A DNA stretch of 64,000 bases. Origin: Zerene cesonia. Lineage: Eukaryota; Arthropoda; Insecta; Lepidoptera; Pieridae. Below are positions 1 through 12,000 of this stretch, piece by piece. The position numbers and the translations under genes were made by a program. Under the pieces are notes generated by a model, which saw only the letters and a program-made list of their open reading frames with translations, did not search any database and was not told where the DNA came from. The stretch spans positions 2,866,432 to 2,930,431 of the forward strand of contig NC_052109.1 in the NCBI RefSeq assembly GCF_012273895.1. Direction: 5' to 3'. The number at the start of each line of letters is the position of its first letter. Position 1 is the first letter of the stretch.

Positions 1-248
1 ATTAAAATGTTAAACAAATAATTAAATTAATTAATTTAAACTCAGCAAGGAAATGGTGTATCGCTAATTTCGTTATGATGGCCAATAGTAATTATAATGG
101 ATATAAACACAGAAAATAATGGATAATGTGTAACATTTCCATGACTAGAAAATATCCCCTAAAAATATTTTGTTATTCTAAATGTCTATTTTAAACATAC
201 TATAAAATTTATTATTTATTATATTACATATTTAGAAAAAATACTTAC

Positions 249-3200
249 AGTCTGTTCATTCTGAAGTTTCATAGTGGCGATCTGTCTCTCAAAGTCCGCC
301 TTGCTATTCTCAAACTCAATATTCAGCCTGTCGAATGCTTCCTTTATCTCCTCGTATTTGGACTGGAATCCCTTTTCGCTCTGGTTCTGGAGCTCTCGCT
401 TAGCGTCCACCAGCAGCTCGAATAAGCATTTGAGCGCTACTTTAGCTTCGAGCATTGATTGAATGTTGTCCCATTGTGTTCGCGCCTTGTTTTCTAAAAC
501 AGAAGACGATTTTACGGAGTGTTAATGTAGAATCTAGTCTAAGTCCAACCCTATGTCTAAAAGTTGAACAAAAAATGAAATTAGCTCATTATGATAAAGA
601 ATATATTCAAATGCTCTAAATACGAAAAGTGACACTGCACACAGTTATCCAATATGTTTTTATTTGAGTGATATTATTAAGACACAAAATTAAATGCTTT
701 TTCCATATCAAGCATTCCTTATTTGCAAGGAATTAAAATGTGGGATAATAAATTTCTAAATAGGGAATGTAAGTAAACCGTGGGTAGTAACATATAACTA
801 TATCAATAAGTATTCATAGTAATGTACCTTGATCAGCGGTAAGGATCTTCTGCTGTAGGTCAGAAATCTGCGCCTTTCGCAACGCGAGATCATTCTCGAG
901 CTCGGCAATCTTCTTCCTGCTTCCCTCACTGTCCGGCCCATTACGCAGATTCTCTATTTCTTCTGTTATCCACGCCCTTAAATTTAGGAAAATATATTTT
1001 TATCCATACAATCAAATTTCTATTATATATTCTCGGGCTCTGTGCAGACAAATGCATTCACAACATTAAAGTTTTTAATGAAAATAAAAAGTACTTATTT
1101 AAAAACAATAGGTCATTTGCAATAAATAATGACGGCTTAAAACCAGTAACATTTCTCTGTATTGCAGATGTGTCTGTTAGCAATTAAGTTGAATCTCATG
1201 ATACTTCTGAATTTCGATATCTTCAAACAGTCAATTGACTAAGGTATTATTACATAGTTATATACACAGAAAAAGAGCAATAATTATCATTTACATAGAT
1301 ATCATTAGCATACTTTTAAAATAGCAAACCATATTAGGCAAAATTTACCGATATTCCATAAGCTCTTCAAGTGATTTCTCCGCTTCAACAATACTAAGGT
1401 GAACTTCAAGCTCCTGCTCGATGTACTGTTGTACAGCGCCAGCTTTTACGTTCCCTTTGGCGTTGCGTTTCATTGCCGTCTTTTTCTGCCTTTCCAGAGC
1501 TTCCTGAATGTTGAAAAAATATTATTAGATTAACACCAGATTTTCTGAGCATATAGAATGCGCATTATATTAGAAATTAAGTGTAAACGATCGATACAAA
1601 ATTAGCAAACAGAATGTAATAAAATATGTCAAAAATTACATTTATAAAATAATAATATAGTAAACCTCCATAAAAATGTAGTAACTGAATCCACTGAAAC
1701 AGTTGAGAACATGGCAGGTTATTTATTAGTATTTTCTCTTTCATCTCTGTGGAACCAGTACAAGTGTGTGTATAGCATTTGCGCCTCACCTTGAGCCGCT
1801 TATTGACCGCCACGGCCTCCTCCATCTTGCGCTTGAGCACGTTCTGCTGCTTGGCGTGCAGCGACTCCATCTTGGCCATGGCGGTGGCGCGCTTGCGGTC
1901 CTCGTTGCGCAGGCGCAGCATCGCGCGCTCATTGTCCGCCTTCCACTTGCGGAACTTCTCGCTCTCCTCGCGCATTTGACGGATGATTTTCACCTGAGGT
2001 GTGACATTTTTTTATATAGCTAAATGAAATTTAATCACCAAAGTATATGTACGTAGTAATTTCGTAATTGCATAATAGACAACAATAAACTAGTTTACAA
2101 TAAAATTAGCGAGTCTTTTTGTCTTTGGTACTATTTTACAATATTGTAGTCCAGTCCTTGTTCAGAATAAATACAAATATTTAAATAAATAATAAATTGT
2201 ACTGTAATATGTTTATTGAAATGTTCAACTATATAAATGGTTATCTATGCACATGTGTATAAAATAATTCAAGATATTAGACTTGCGTAAATTACATAGT
2301 TTCATGAAGATTACCTTAGTAGCCTTCATGGCCTGAAGTTCAGCATTCAATGAAGCAATCTTGGCTTCATTCTTCTCTTTGACCTTGATGATGTTGGCTT
2401 GAGCCTGGCACCTCTTCTTCAGATCCGATATTTCCGCCTCGAGTGTGGACACTTTAGTGCGTCGCTCTTCGTGTGATGGATCTTTACTCTGAAAACAAGA
2501 CCAAACAAGAACACTTAATGTAACATAGAAATGAAACAAAGTACGGAAACTTCAATGATTCATGAGTTCTTCATATTGATGATATTAAATTTTAAATTTG
2601 TTTCTTTTATAACTAAATTTCGAGAATTTATAGTATCCACCAGTTCAACTGATATACTAAGTTATATAATTAAATACATAATTATAAACATAGACAATAA
2701 TAAAATAATATTTTATACTCACTCTATTGTGCTTCAACTGCTGCAACAGTTCGTCTCTCTCCTTCTCCAACTGTGTGATCTTTTCTTCGTTTTCGCGTAA
2801 GTTCTGGTGGCTGTCAATCATCTCCTTATTGTTGGCCAGTATAGCTTGAACCACGGACGCCTTGATCGCCATAGCGCGGTTGAGCTCTTGCAACTCTTGG
2901 TTTAATGCAACCTAAAAATATACATTTTACAATGTTGTTACAAATGTAAAAATATTGTATTTAGTATCATTTTCAAACATTGCAGCTGTCAGTTGTTAAG
3001 ATATTTGTTGAATTTAAAATATTAAATTATCCTAGAAAATACATACACATATTATTTAATTTAATATTTTTATGTAGAGAGTAAAGAAACCTATGTAAGA
3101 GTGGGATTTACAATTTGTGTAGCAATTCTTAGAACATGTATTAAAATTTGTGTGTGACATTATTTATTTTATTTATTTATATTTATATTTTTATTAACTG

Positions 3201-5266
3201 ATATGATGAATTTAAGTAGTTAATATTTTTATAGTTATGGCAAAAAATATTATTAGCATTTTAAAAATCAAAATCGTTAAGCAATACCTACTAGAAACAG
3301 ATAATTACTAAATGGAAAAAATTGTAGTCTGTACCTGTCCCATTGCCCTTTTCTCTTCTTCCAAAACAACTTGATCCTCATTGAGCACTTCTTCATCATC
3401 CAACTTTTCTCCATCACCATCTTTCTTTATAAACGACAGCTTGATCTCATGATCTATCATCTCTTCATTGGTCTTCATGTTAAACGATTGCAAATCTTCT
3501 AAACGAGTCTTTATTTCTTTCAAATAATCTACCATAGTCGTCTTCTGCGACTCTTCGTCTTGATTGTCTGTTGTATTAAAGTTTTCAATAGTCTGATTGC
3601 ATTGTTGCGTCAATTCATTTAATTTACGTTCAAGTTTTTCTTTCGCGCTTTCCGCTAATAGTGCCTTTTCACACAAATTAGTGTTTTCTATCAACATATT
3701 ACCGAGGTGCTCTGTAACTTGCTTGTGTTTCTTCAATAGTTCTTGATATCTCGCCTTCTCTCTTTCAAGCTCTTCCTCTAATTGTTCATTATTTTGTTCA
3801 CTTACAGTCGGTAATTTACCAAGTAGCTGGAGTCGTAATTCATTAACTAAGTTGTTCAGCCTATAAAATGTTTTTAAATTATTCTATGACCTATCTCAGT
3901 AGTAGTTGTAACAATTATTAAAATTATCCTATGATAGTATTTATCAATTTACACGATACTTTTTTTTTTGTATCTCTCAAGCAAAAAATAAGATGGACCA
4001 TCCAATGTTGAGTGGTCAGGATACTCATAAACACTTGTAACACTAGTGGTGTCACAGGTGCTTTGCCGGTCTTTTAATTTGTTATGTATATATAATCAAT
4101 TTATTGAAAAACTTTAGTAAACCACCAACCTAACAATCTCAGCAGCCTTAGCATCCTGGTTAATAATGGGCTTATTCCGTATACGGCGCGCTCTATCTGC
4201 GTACCGCAGAGTGGATACCGTCTCATCCAAGTTATAGTCTGCTGGGCTCACACAAGCCACCATCAGGGTTAACGAGTTACCTCCCAGACTATCTGTGAAT
4301 TAATGAATGATGCATTATTAGATATGCTACTAGTATAAAATGATCACCAATGAGTACCAGCCATCTGGATGTATAACATACATTTTGGTTAAATATAAAA
4401 GGAAGTCATTTTAGCTACACCTCTTTAACTCGAAAATAATGGAACTGATTTAAATGATTTTTGGTTTAATAAATAATTACCAGATCAAATTATTAACAAC
4501 CAATTAGTGAGATTATAAAAATTAACAAAACGTTGACTGCCCTGACTCTGCTCAGATAGAGACAACATTACAAAAATGATATATAAGTTCAGTAATAAAA
4601 AAAGCTGTCTACTGAAGAAACAACATCTCTTTACAAATAATCAATTAGGTAGTTTATCTTACAAACACACAATAACATTAGGTCATCAAATAGCATTTAC
4701 AAAGAATTGCTTACCCTGTAACAACCTAGTAAGCTTGCTATCCCTATAACTAATAAAGCTCCTGTTGGTACCATCGCCCAAAGCAGAGATCACGTTGCCG
4801 AGGGCTAACAGTCCCTGGTTGATCTTGACACCTTCCTTCAACCTCTCCCCACTGGCTTTCGTCTTCTTTATCCGCTCAGATCCAGCCAAGTCGACGAGGT
4901 GGAATTTTGATGATGTTGCTATATTTCTGTAGATGATATAATATGAGAAATTAAAAGTCGGTCAAGTGCGAGTCGCACTCGCGACATTTAGGGTTCCGTA
5001 TAAATAAAACTAAAGAGAAAAAAGAATTGGTCACACCCAATTTATGACCATGCCAACTGTTGCTTAGCCTCGACTTTTAATTATTTGTTAGTTAGCTGCA
5101 ACAGCCTCACTTTATTTATCGTACATGAAGAAGGAATTTACAATATATCGTAAATGTATTTTTAGCATCTTTATTTATTTTTAATAATACGATTTTGAAT
5201 CAGTATGAAAATAAATAAAACTTATCTTATATCTTTAAACAATTCTTGTATATATGTATATACAAG

Positions 5267-5318
<52 letters not shown>

Positions 5319-7086
5319 ATCTCGGAATCGGCTCCAACGATTTTCATGAAATTTAGTATATACGGGGGCGATAAATTGATCTAGCTAGGAATCTTTTTTA
5401 GAAAATGTCATATTCGTGTTTTATTCGTGTTTTATCGACTTAAACTTACTTTTTTAACAATATGTAATTCGTACTAAAATACAATTTCCAAAAAACACAA
5501 TTTAAAAAAAAACAAAAAAAAAAATACCGAGCAAAGCGTGGTCATCCAGTTACTAACAATTTAATATATCAAAACTCTTCTGTTACAAGTTTACTTCTAC
5601 AATCCTAAATTTTATGTGGATGCAACATACTTATCAGTACGGCTCTCCTTGATGATGACAATAGTGAACACCGCATGACTCCTACTGGACGCTTGGTTCA
5701 TTGCAGTGGAACCTGTCACACGCCCTGAGGAACCCTTCTCAAGAGCCATCATTGTGTCCGCAGTGGAAGAAACTGGCAGTTCTGTTATCCCTATAAAATA
5801 ATTTAACATGATGGTTTTTAAACATTTATTTACAGATAACACCAACTTTTAAAACAAGTTGAGATCATTTGGAAAAAAAAATTTTGTACAAATTTCAAGT
5901 AAGAAATTAAAGATTTTTTGATTATAGATAAAATAACATAACTATAGTTAATCAAAAATATGAAAATTAATACAAAGAATTTTTTTTTTTTTTTTTTTGT
6001 ATGTCTGAACATGCTAATCTCAAGAACTACTACTCATTTTTAGTTGACCACATGACAATGAGGAATAGAAAAATTGATTATTTACCTGGCAAAATCACCC
6101 CTTTATTAACATCCTCTCTTATTTCTATGACGCTATGGCCGCGCTCTTTGCCAGACAGAAGGTCATAGCATTGCTCCTGATAAAGTTCCATAAAGGAAAC
6201 AGACACTTTGAATATAAATTTATCCTCATGGGTCTCGATGAAGTCAAATATGTCAGCTACAGCTTGCGGAATAACACCTACGACAATAATACAGAATTAA
6301 ATGTTAGAGTAAAAAAAAGTACCTAGTTTCTAAATATAGTTTCATCTCATTTTAAAATACAAATACAGTTAAAAGACAAATATACTTACTTGATATGCCT
6401 TGATAAATATAATCAATGTGATTGGAATTAAAATATTAATGGATAGTATTATTCAATAAGACATCATCTAACTAAAGATGGTTATGTAATAAAATCATAA
6501 GTATAATTACTCACCTAATTTAGATGAATCACCATATGAACCTGAGTAGTTAGTGCCCATTGTATATGTTTTTCCAGACCCAGTCTGACCATAGGCAAGT
6601 ATTGTAACATTGTAACCTGAAATGATGAAAATTATTTTAACACTCAATCTAGCCTTATTCTTTATAAATAAATAATAGTTAGTAAAAATCAAAAATTATC
6701 CTGTGTAATTTTTTGTGTGCTGCACCACCACCTGACCATTTTTATATACAGTATATAAATCCATAATTCAATATAATGTACAAGTAAAAATGTAAAAATG
6801 ATATTGTTAAGAATTTGATTCATGTTAAATTCCTTAACATACCTTGAAAAAGTTTGCTAATGAGACCTTTAACGGCTGTATCATAGAACTCCTGTTGTGT
6901 AATGTGTTGTGGAAATACATAATTGTATGTGAAAGCTAGATCCTTAATTTGAACTTGCTGCTCCCCATTAACAACATCTATGCATTCGTCACATCCTCTT
7001 TCAATTTCTTGCTGCATCAACGGCCTTATTCTTAAGGCAACTTGGACTGTATCAATAGTGGCCTTACTAGACTCTGTGTCAACCAT
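249..7086 (-). CDS. Kinesin-4 chromokinesin (KIF4/Klp3A type), 5' 13 exons, 3' end off window
   Basis: Plus-end-directed microtubule motor of the kinesin-4 family, which in animals binds chromosome arms and the spindle midzone. I joined 13 coding exons by conserved GT-AG junctions and matching phases: 6843-7086, 6515-6616, 6086-6277, 5631-5790, 4715-4926, 4130-4292, 3335-3860, 2723-2911, 2315-2488, 1790-1993, 1349-1503, 828-976 and 249-493. They total 2715 nt, 905 codons, with no stop. The N-terminal motor spans roughly residues 10-345: P-loop GQTGSGKT at 91-98, switch I NQASSRSH at 211-218, switch II DLAGSE at 245-250, then YRDSKLTRLLQ and the neck ending near NKPIIN (343-348). Residues 350-905 are heptad-rich coiled coil. 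WDNIQSMLEAKVALKCL (831-847) resembles a block I know from KIF4 stalks. The frame is open at the last donor (244-248 region), so the KIF4 Cys-rich tail should lie to the left of the window. The start ATG is the only one in frame before the motor. KIF21-type kinesin-4 is the alternative but fits the stalk less well. Confidence 0.93.
4954..5100. repeat. Lepidopteran interspersed repeat fragment in chromokinesin intron
   Basis: It lies in the intron between the exons ending at 4926 and starting at 5631. It opens with GGTCAAGTGCGAGTCGCACT followed by a GGGTTCCGTA block. The same opening is seen at 50845, so this is a dispersed family. I recognise the phrase as widespread in moth and butterfly genomes but cannot assign it to a superfamily from sequence alone. 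Confidence 0.6.
5271..5314. repeat. (AT)n microsatellite
   Basis: About 44 bases of uninterrupted AT dinucleotides inside a chromokinesin intron, next to a near-palindromic stretch at 5245-5266. Likely length-variable between individuals. Confidence 0.9.
5322..5560. repeat. Interspersed repeat remnant in chromokinesin intron
   Basis: It contains a CGGCTCCAACGATTTTCATG block, a GGGGGCGATAAATTGATCTA block and, after an A-rich stretch, ACCGAGCAAAGCGTGGTC. I recall these phrases together in lepidopteran dispersed repeats. No coding frame remains. The intron of about 700 bases is mostly this repeat, the AT microsatellite and the repeat at 4954. Confidence 0.5.
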
Positions 7087-9085
7087 TTTGAGGATTTATT
7101 TGTAATTTTTCACCATGTAAAATACCCTCGGCCCGTGTTAAAGCCTAAAATATCTTTTCTATGTAATTAATATCATGTCCAGGAGCTGTCACTATTTTTT
7201 TTCTGCAAGTACCGTGCCAGTTAAGAATTTAATCTAAAAAGTTTGAATTATAAATTAATAACTTGAATAGACAAACAAATAAGTAATGCATATTTATAAT
7301 TTTTTAAATTATAGAAATCCTCCATAAATAAACTGTATCTATACAATTTATATATGATATACATTTCTACTGATTTCTGAGAAAATTCCAGTGATATATC
7401 TATTGGGAAAGGGGGAGTTAGTAACATAACATTTTAAATTTTGTTTTTCAAATATTTTGTACAATAAAGGAACAGCTATCTACAAAGGTAAGCCAACATT
7501 TTTTAAACAAACTGAATTTAAAACCAGTAGTTTAACTTCAATAAGAACTGAATAAACCATAAACCATCCACAAATAAACGCTTACCACACTATTCGATTT
7601 AAAAAAGATATCAACACCACAATGTTAACGAAAACATAAATTTTATGTAACTTGCAAAGTTTTAAACTACAAGCCTGCAACCGAGTTCAACTATAATTCC
7701 AATTTTAAAATAAACGGTAAACGGTTTGTCTGATTGGCTGTAGATATGAGAGTTTTTGTACAGTATACCTTTATACCATAGATACTCTTGTACACTTATA
7801 TAATCTATGTACTCTTTGAAGTAAAGTATGAAAATTAAATACTTATGGGGATTGGTACTAATTGTTGTCCTCATTAAATTATAATTCAATTTATATAAAC
7901 TTGAGCGCTGCTTTTGCCTTAATTTTTTCTTATAATTATTATTAAACTAGAACAATCTATAAGCTGAGTGTAATACGCTTCTTGTTCGAACTTTGGTATA
8001 CTTAAAGTTGGGGGACACTTCGAGTCCTTTGACTAGGGTGCAAAAACCGACAACAAATAAAAGTCGCCCGAGGTGAGCTAAAGTTGCACGAAGCGAATCG
8101 AATTGCACTTCTACACAAATTTTAATTTTTTATTGCTACACAAATTTAAATTTAAATTTAAATTTTATTGCAATCGGTTCAGTAGTTTAGAAATTAAAAA
8201 CTTTTTAACGGGAGACCTCCCCGTGACCACGGTCGCTGTAAAGTGTTCGAAACGTCGGGTTAATAATATAATGAATAAATCGCGTTTCAAATCGCGTTAA
8301 AAAGTTTGTAACTTCTAAATGTATAATACTCGCGTAAAATCAAACACAAGAAAATACGGTTCACTAGTTTGAATGTGAAATAGTAACAAACATACATGTT
8401 ATGACATCATAGTTTATATACGTTTATGTCGCGTTTTCATACATTTGAATTTCGCAGACATTTTTTTATTCTTTTTAAAAATTAATTCCTTCTTCAAATT
8501 GAAATTAAATCGAAAAGTATTTACGGGACCTTGATTTGGAAGTAATTAGGTTTTTAAAAAAATATATGTGACATATATTTTTTTATATAAAAAATATATT
8601 TTTTATAGAATATATGTAAAAATATATGTTATTCGAATTACATGAATATTCTCTATTGCCGCAGCCGTACGTTGAGTGTAAACAGAGAATAGTTTTCTCT
8701 GTGTACGTACCTGGGTCACTCACTTACCTAGTTGTAAATTACACATTACACATCTTGCACGGATTTAAGGTACATAAGTATGTATTATATCATCTGTGGT
8801 ATTACCTTATTTCATAGAGTATGGATATTGGTCAATGATAGAGAATTGTCAATTGCAACAGAATTTCCGAGTTGACATTTGTTGTTTGACAGAAAAAAAC
8901 GAGCCAACTGGTAACAAGTTATAACAACAAAATGCAAATGGTATATAAAATAGTAAAAAGTTAAAGGTATATAATATATAGGAAGTAATCACCGATACCC
9001 TTCTGTTTCTTGTGTGAATAAAGAATCTACAAGTGAGAAAGATCTCGTTTTGACTCCTTGTGATGTTTATAGATAGTTTGACATC
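7087..9085. promoter_or_regulatory. 2.0-kb shared upstream region of two divergent mitotic genes
   Basis: This stretch separates the start codons of the chromokinesin (leftward) and the Dalmatian/Sororin-like gene (rightward), so both promoters and 5' leaders must lie here unless there are distant leader exons. I see no protein-coding frame and no clear E2F site or TATA box. About 7980-8345 is repeat-derived: a degraded element at roughly 8000-8110, a Helitron remnant ending near 8186, and a fold-back repeat at 8187-8318. The sequence next to the right-hand gene (about 8820-9085) is not obviously repetitive and is the best place for its promoter and leader. Confidence 0.5.
8187..8345. mobile_element. 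Fold-back repeat, orientation A (24-bp arms)
   Basis: The arms at 8187-8210 and 8295-8318 are inverted repeats matching at 22 of 24 positions. The 84-bp interior holds a CCGTGACCACGGTCGCTGTA block, then GTGTTCGAAACG and an AT-rich run ending GAATAAATCGCG. On the right it continues into ATACTCGCGTAAAATCAAAC. The same outer flank occurs at 31527-31557 and, reversed, at 48485-48510. The element appears inserted into the CAATCGGTTCAGTAGTTT segment of a Lep1-like Helitron remnant. No transposase is present. Confidence 0.7.
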
Positions 9086-12000
9086 ATGCCGCCAAAAACT
9101 AGGGGAAACAAAACAACAAAAGTTTTAAAAGAAAATGTTCAAATAACGAGCAAACCAAAATTAAAAGATAAAAATGGTGTTAAAAAGGCTCCAAGAAAAG
9201 CACTAGCGGATAAAACCAATTCTGCTTCAGATGATAATGCGACATTCTCAGCTAAGAAATCATCACCAATAATTGACCCTGACCCCTTGAAGAGTAAAGA
9301 TGATAAACCGAAGCAACGTCGCATAAGAAGAGTTCCCAGTAGATTTGTTGGAAATCCTGTATTAACAAATTTGAGTAACAGTAGTAAGGATATATCAAGT
9401 ACTCAGATTTCAACTCCAACTAAACCAATCAAGTTAACACCTACGAAAAAAGTTCCAATTGTAAAGCTGTCACCCCTTAAATTAACTACTTTAAACAATA
9501 GTATAATAAAATCTCGCCCTAAGAGAATATGCCGATTACCATCAAAATTAGAAGGTCATTCAATAAGTCCTAACAAGTATATTCCTCTACAACCTGTGCA
9601 TGCTAGCACACCTATAGCAAAAAAAGCTGTTAAGACAGTTCCAAATAATGTATCACACAATGACACAAGTATGAAAATATCACCTGTATCAACTGCTGCT
9701 AAAAAACTGGCTCAGAAAAATAAGAGCAAAGCAAAACCTGGGGCAGATACAAATAATAATGGCAAAAAACAAGTGCAGATTGACAAATGTTTTGAAAAGC
9801 AACGGCAGTCTGCCAATAACAAGACAAAACCTAGAAAAAATGTCACCACTAATTCATCATTTAGAGTATTTGATGATATAAAAAAATCACTCAAAAGAGA
9901 TTCAAGCAAACTTGATCCATATGAGTTCACATTTGATCCCGATGAAGAACCACCTCAGAAGAAAAAAAAGAAGAGAGCTGCCAAAAAGCCCCAGGTGAAA
10001 CCTAAAACAGCTGTAAAGGGTGTTTATGAGAAAAATTTGGCAAAAGCATTGGCATCATTAAAGAACACTGCTAAAGTAACTCAAACTAAGGAAAACCATG
10101 TTATTAGCAAGTTGACAAATATCAAGCAAAATGAAGCTCCAAAAACATTGGACAATATTGAAAATGCTGCAGATAATGTTAAAACAACAACATTGACACA
10201 AAGAAATCCTGATATCGCCCAATTTAATATAAGTAAAAGTATTCCCTGTGAGAATAATTATAATTCGGTAAGAGTTGAAGATATTGCACAGGATCTGCAA
10301 CATCTTGATGAAGGTCACAACATTGATTATTCACCTGTAAACTCACCTCATCGAGAAATCCCTCAAATTGTTGTTAATAAAACCAGTCATGATATTCCAG
10401 CTAATAATAAAGACCCATTAAATTTACAAGGAGACTTAAGCTTCTTTGACGATCAGCCTGTAGCAAGCAGTAGTATGAATATGTCTGCAAGGCATCCACT
10501 GGCTAGTCCATGGCGTGTTGAGTTTGGTAGCTTGCCTATAAAATGGCAAGCAAACACTTATGTTAAGCCTAACATGACACCAGCTGTTGAAAGCTCATTT
10601 ATTAATGCAAGTGACACAAAGAAAAAACATGTCTATACTAATATTGTAGCCGATTGTAATGAATCTCTGCCTCAAGTATATGAACAGCCAAGTATGAAAC
10701 AGACAAGCATAATTTCCTTTATAAGAGAAGTGGCTGAAAGGAGTGCAAATAAAAAGAAGAAAAAGTCTACACCAGTCAAGGCAAATACATTGTTTGAAGA
10801 CATAACCCATGCATCTTTAGATATAACTCCTACAAAGAGTTGTTCCTCAAAGGAGAATTCTAAAAGTGATCAAAGTGCTGAATCAGAGAAATCAGAAGAA
10901 AGCAGTAAGCAGAAAAATAGCAAGAAAGGTTATATGGATATTGATCAAGAGAATATTGAAAGATCATTATTGACATCTCCCAACAAAAATGATAAAACAC
11001 CCAAAAAACGGCACACATTCTTTGGTTTTGATGAAAGTGAGGAACAAGAAAATATTTCTCCACTTAAAAAAGATAAAAGAGTTAGAGCTTTAAGACCAAG
11101 GTCACGGGCAGTTTTACAAGAGATTAATGACATGAAGGGACCATCTAGGGCTGCCATACCACTCGCTGTTAGATCTGTGCTTAATTCAGACATTCTTAAC
11201 AAGAACTTCGAAGGTCCCAAATCTGGAACAGAGCCGCCGGTGTTTCCAGATAAAGATAACGCACAATCGAATGAAGAAACAGTAATAAATCCAATTAGCA
11301 CTTTGGAAAATGAAGAATCTCAATCTGTGCATCTATTTGAAGATATGGATCTGATACATCACTACAATAAGGTAATTATTAGGTTATTCTTATTAGTCAT
11401 AAACTTTAATCCTTGATCTAAGGTTGCCTGGAAGAGATCGCTACCTTAGCGATAAGGCCGCCTATTTGTACGTAATTGTGTCGTGTGTTTGTGTCCTTTT
11501 TGTATTTGTCCTTTTGTATTGGTGCAAATCAAGAGTTATCTATCTATCTATCTATCTAATTATATTCATATTATTGTATGTTCAATATTATACATATTTT
11601 ATATATAATACTAATAATATATAAATAATATATATAATACTTGCTATGCACATGTTTACACCTACATTGTTAAAAAAATTGAGTTCCTTTTACACCTTTA
11701 CGCAGGGAGAATTCATATCTAGGTCACATATACCTAGTCTTGCCATAAATATTGTAATAAAGAAAAAAGAAAATTGTTAACTGCAAATAACATTTATTAC
11801 NNNNNNNNNNNNNNNNNNNNNNNNNNNNNNNNNNNNNNNNNNNNNNNNNNNNNNNNNNNNNNNNNNNNNNNNNNNNNNNNNNNNNNNNNNNNNNNNNNNN
11901 NNNNNNNNNNNNNNNNNNNNNNNNNNNNNNNNNNNNNNNNNNNNNNNNNNNNNNNNNNNNNNNNNNNNNNNNNNNNNNNNNNNNNNNNNNNNNNNNNNNN

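Noticed and set aside
4715..4926. Assigning the kinesin to a conventional kinesin-1 or kinesin-5
   Set aside because: Motor and stalk blocks (for example the WDNIQSMLEAK region) fit kinesin-4/KIF4; no kinesin-1 light-chain region or kinesin-5 BASS/tail motif is seen.
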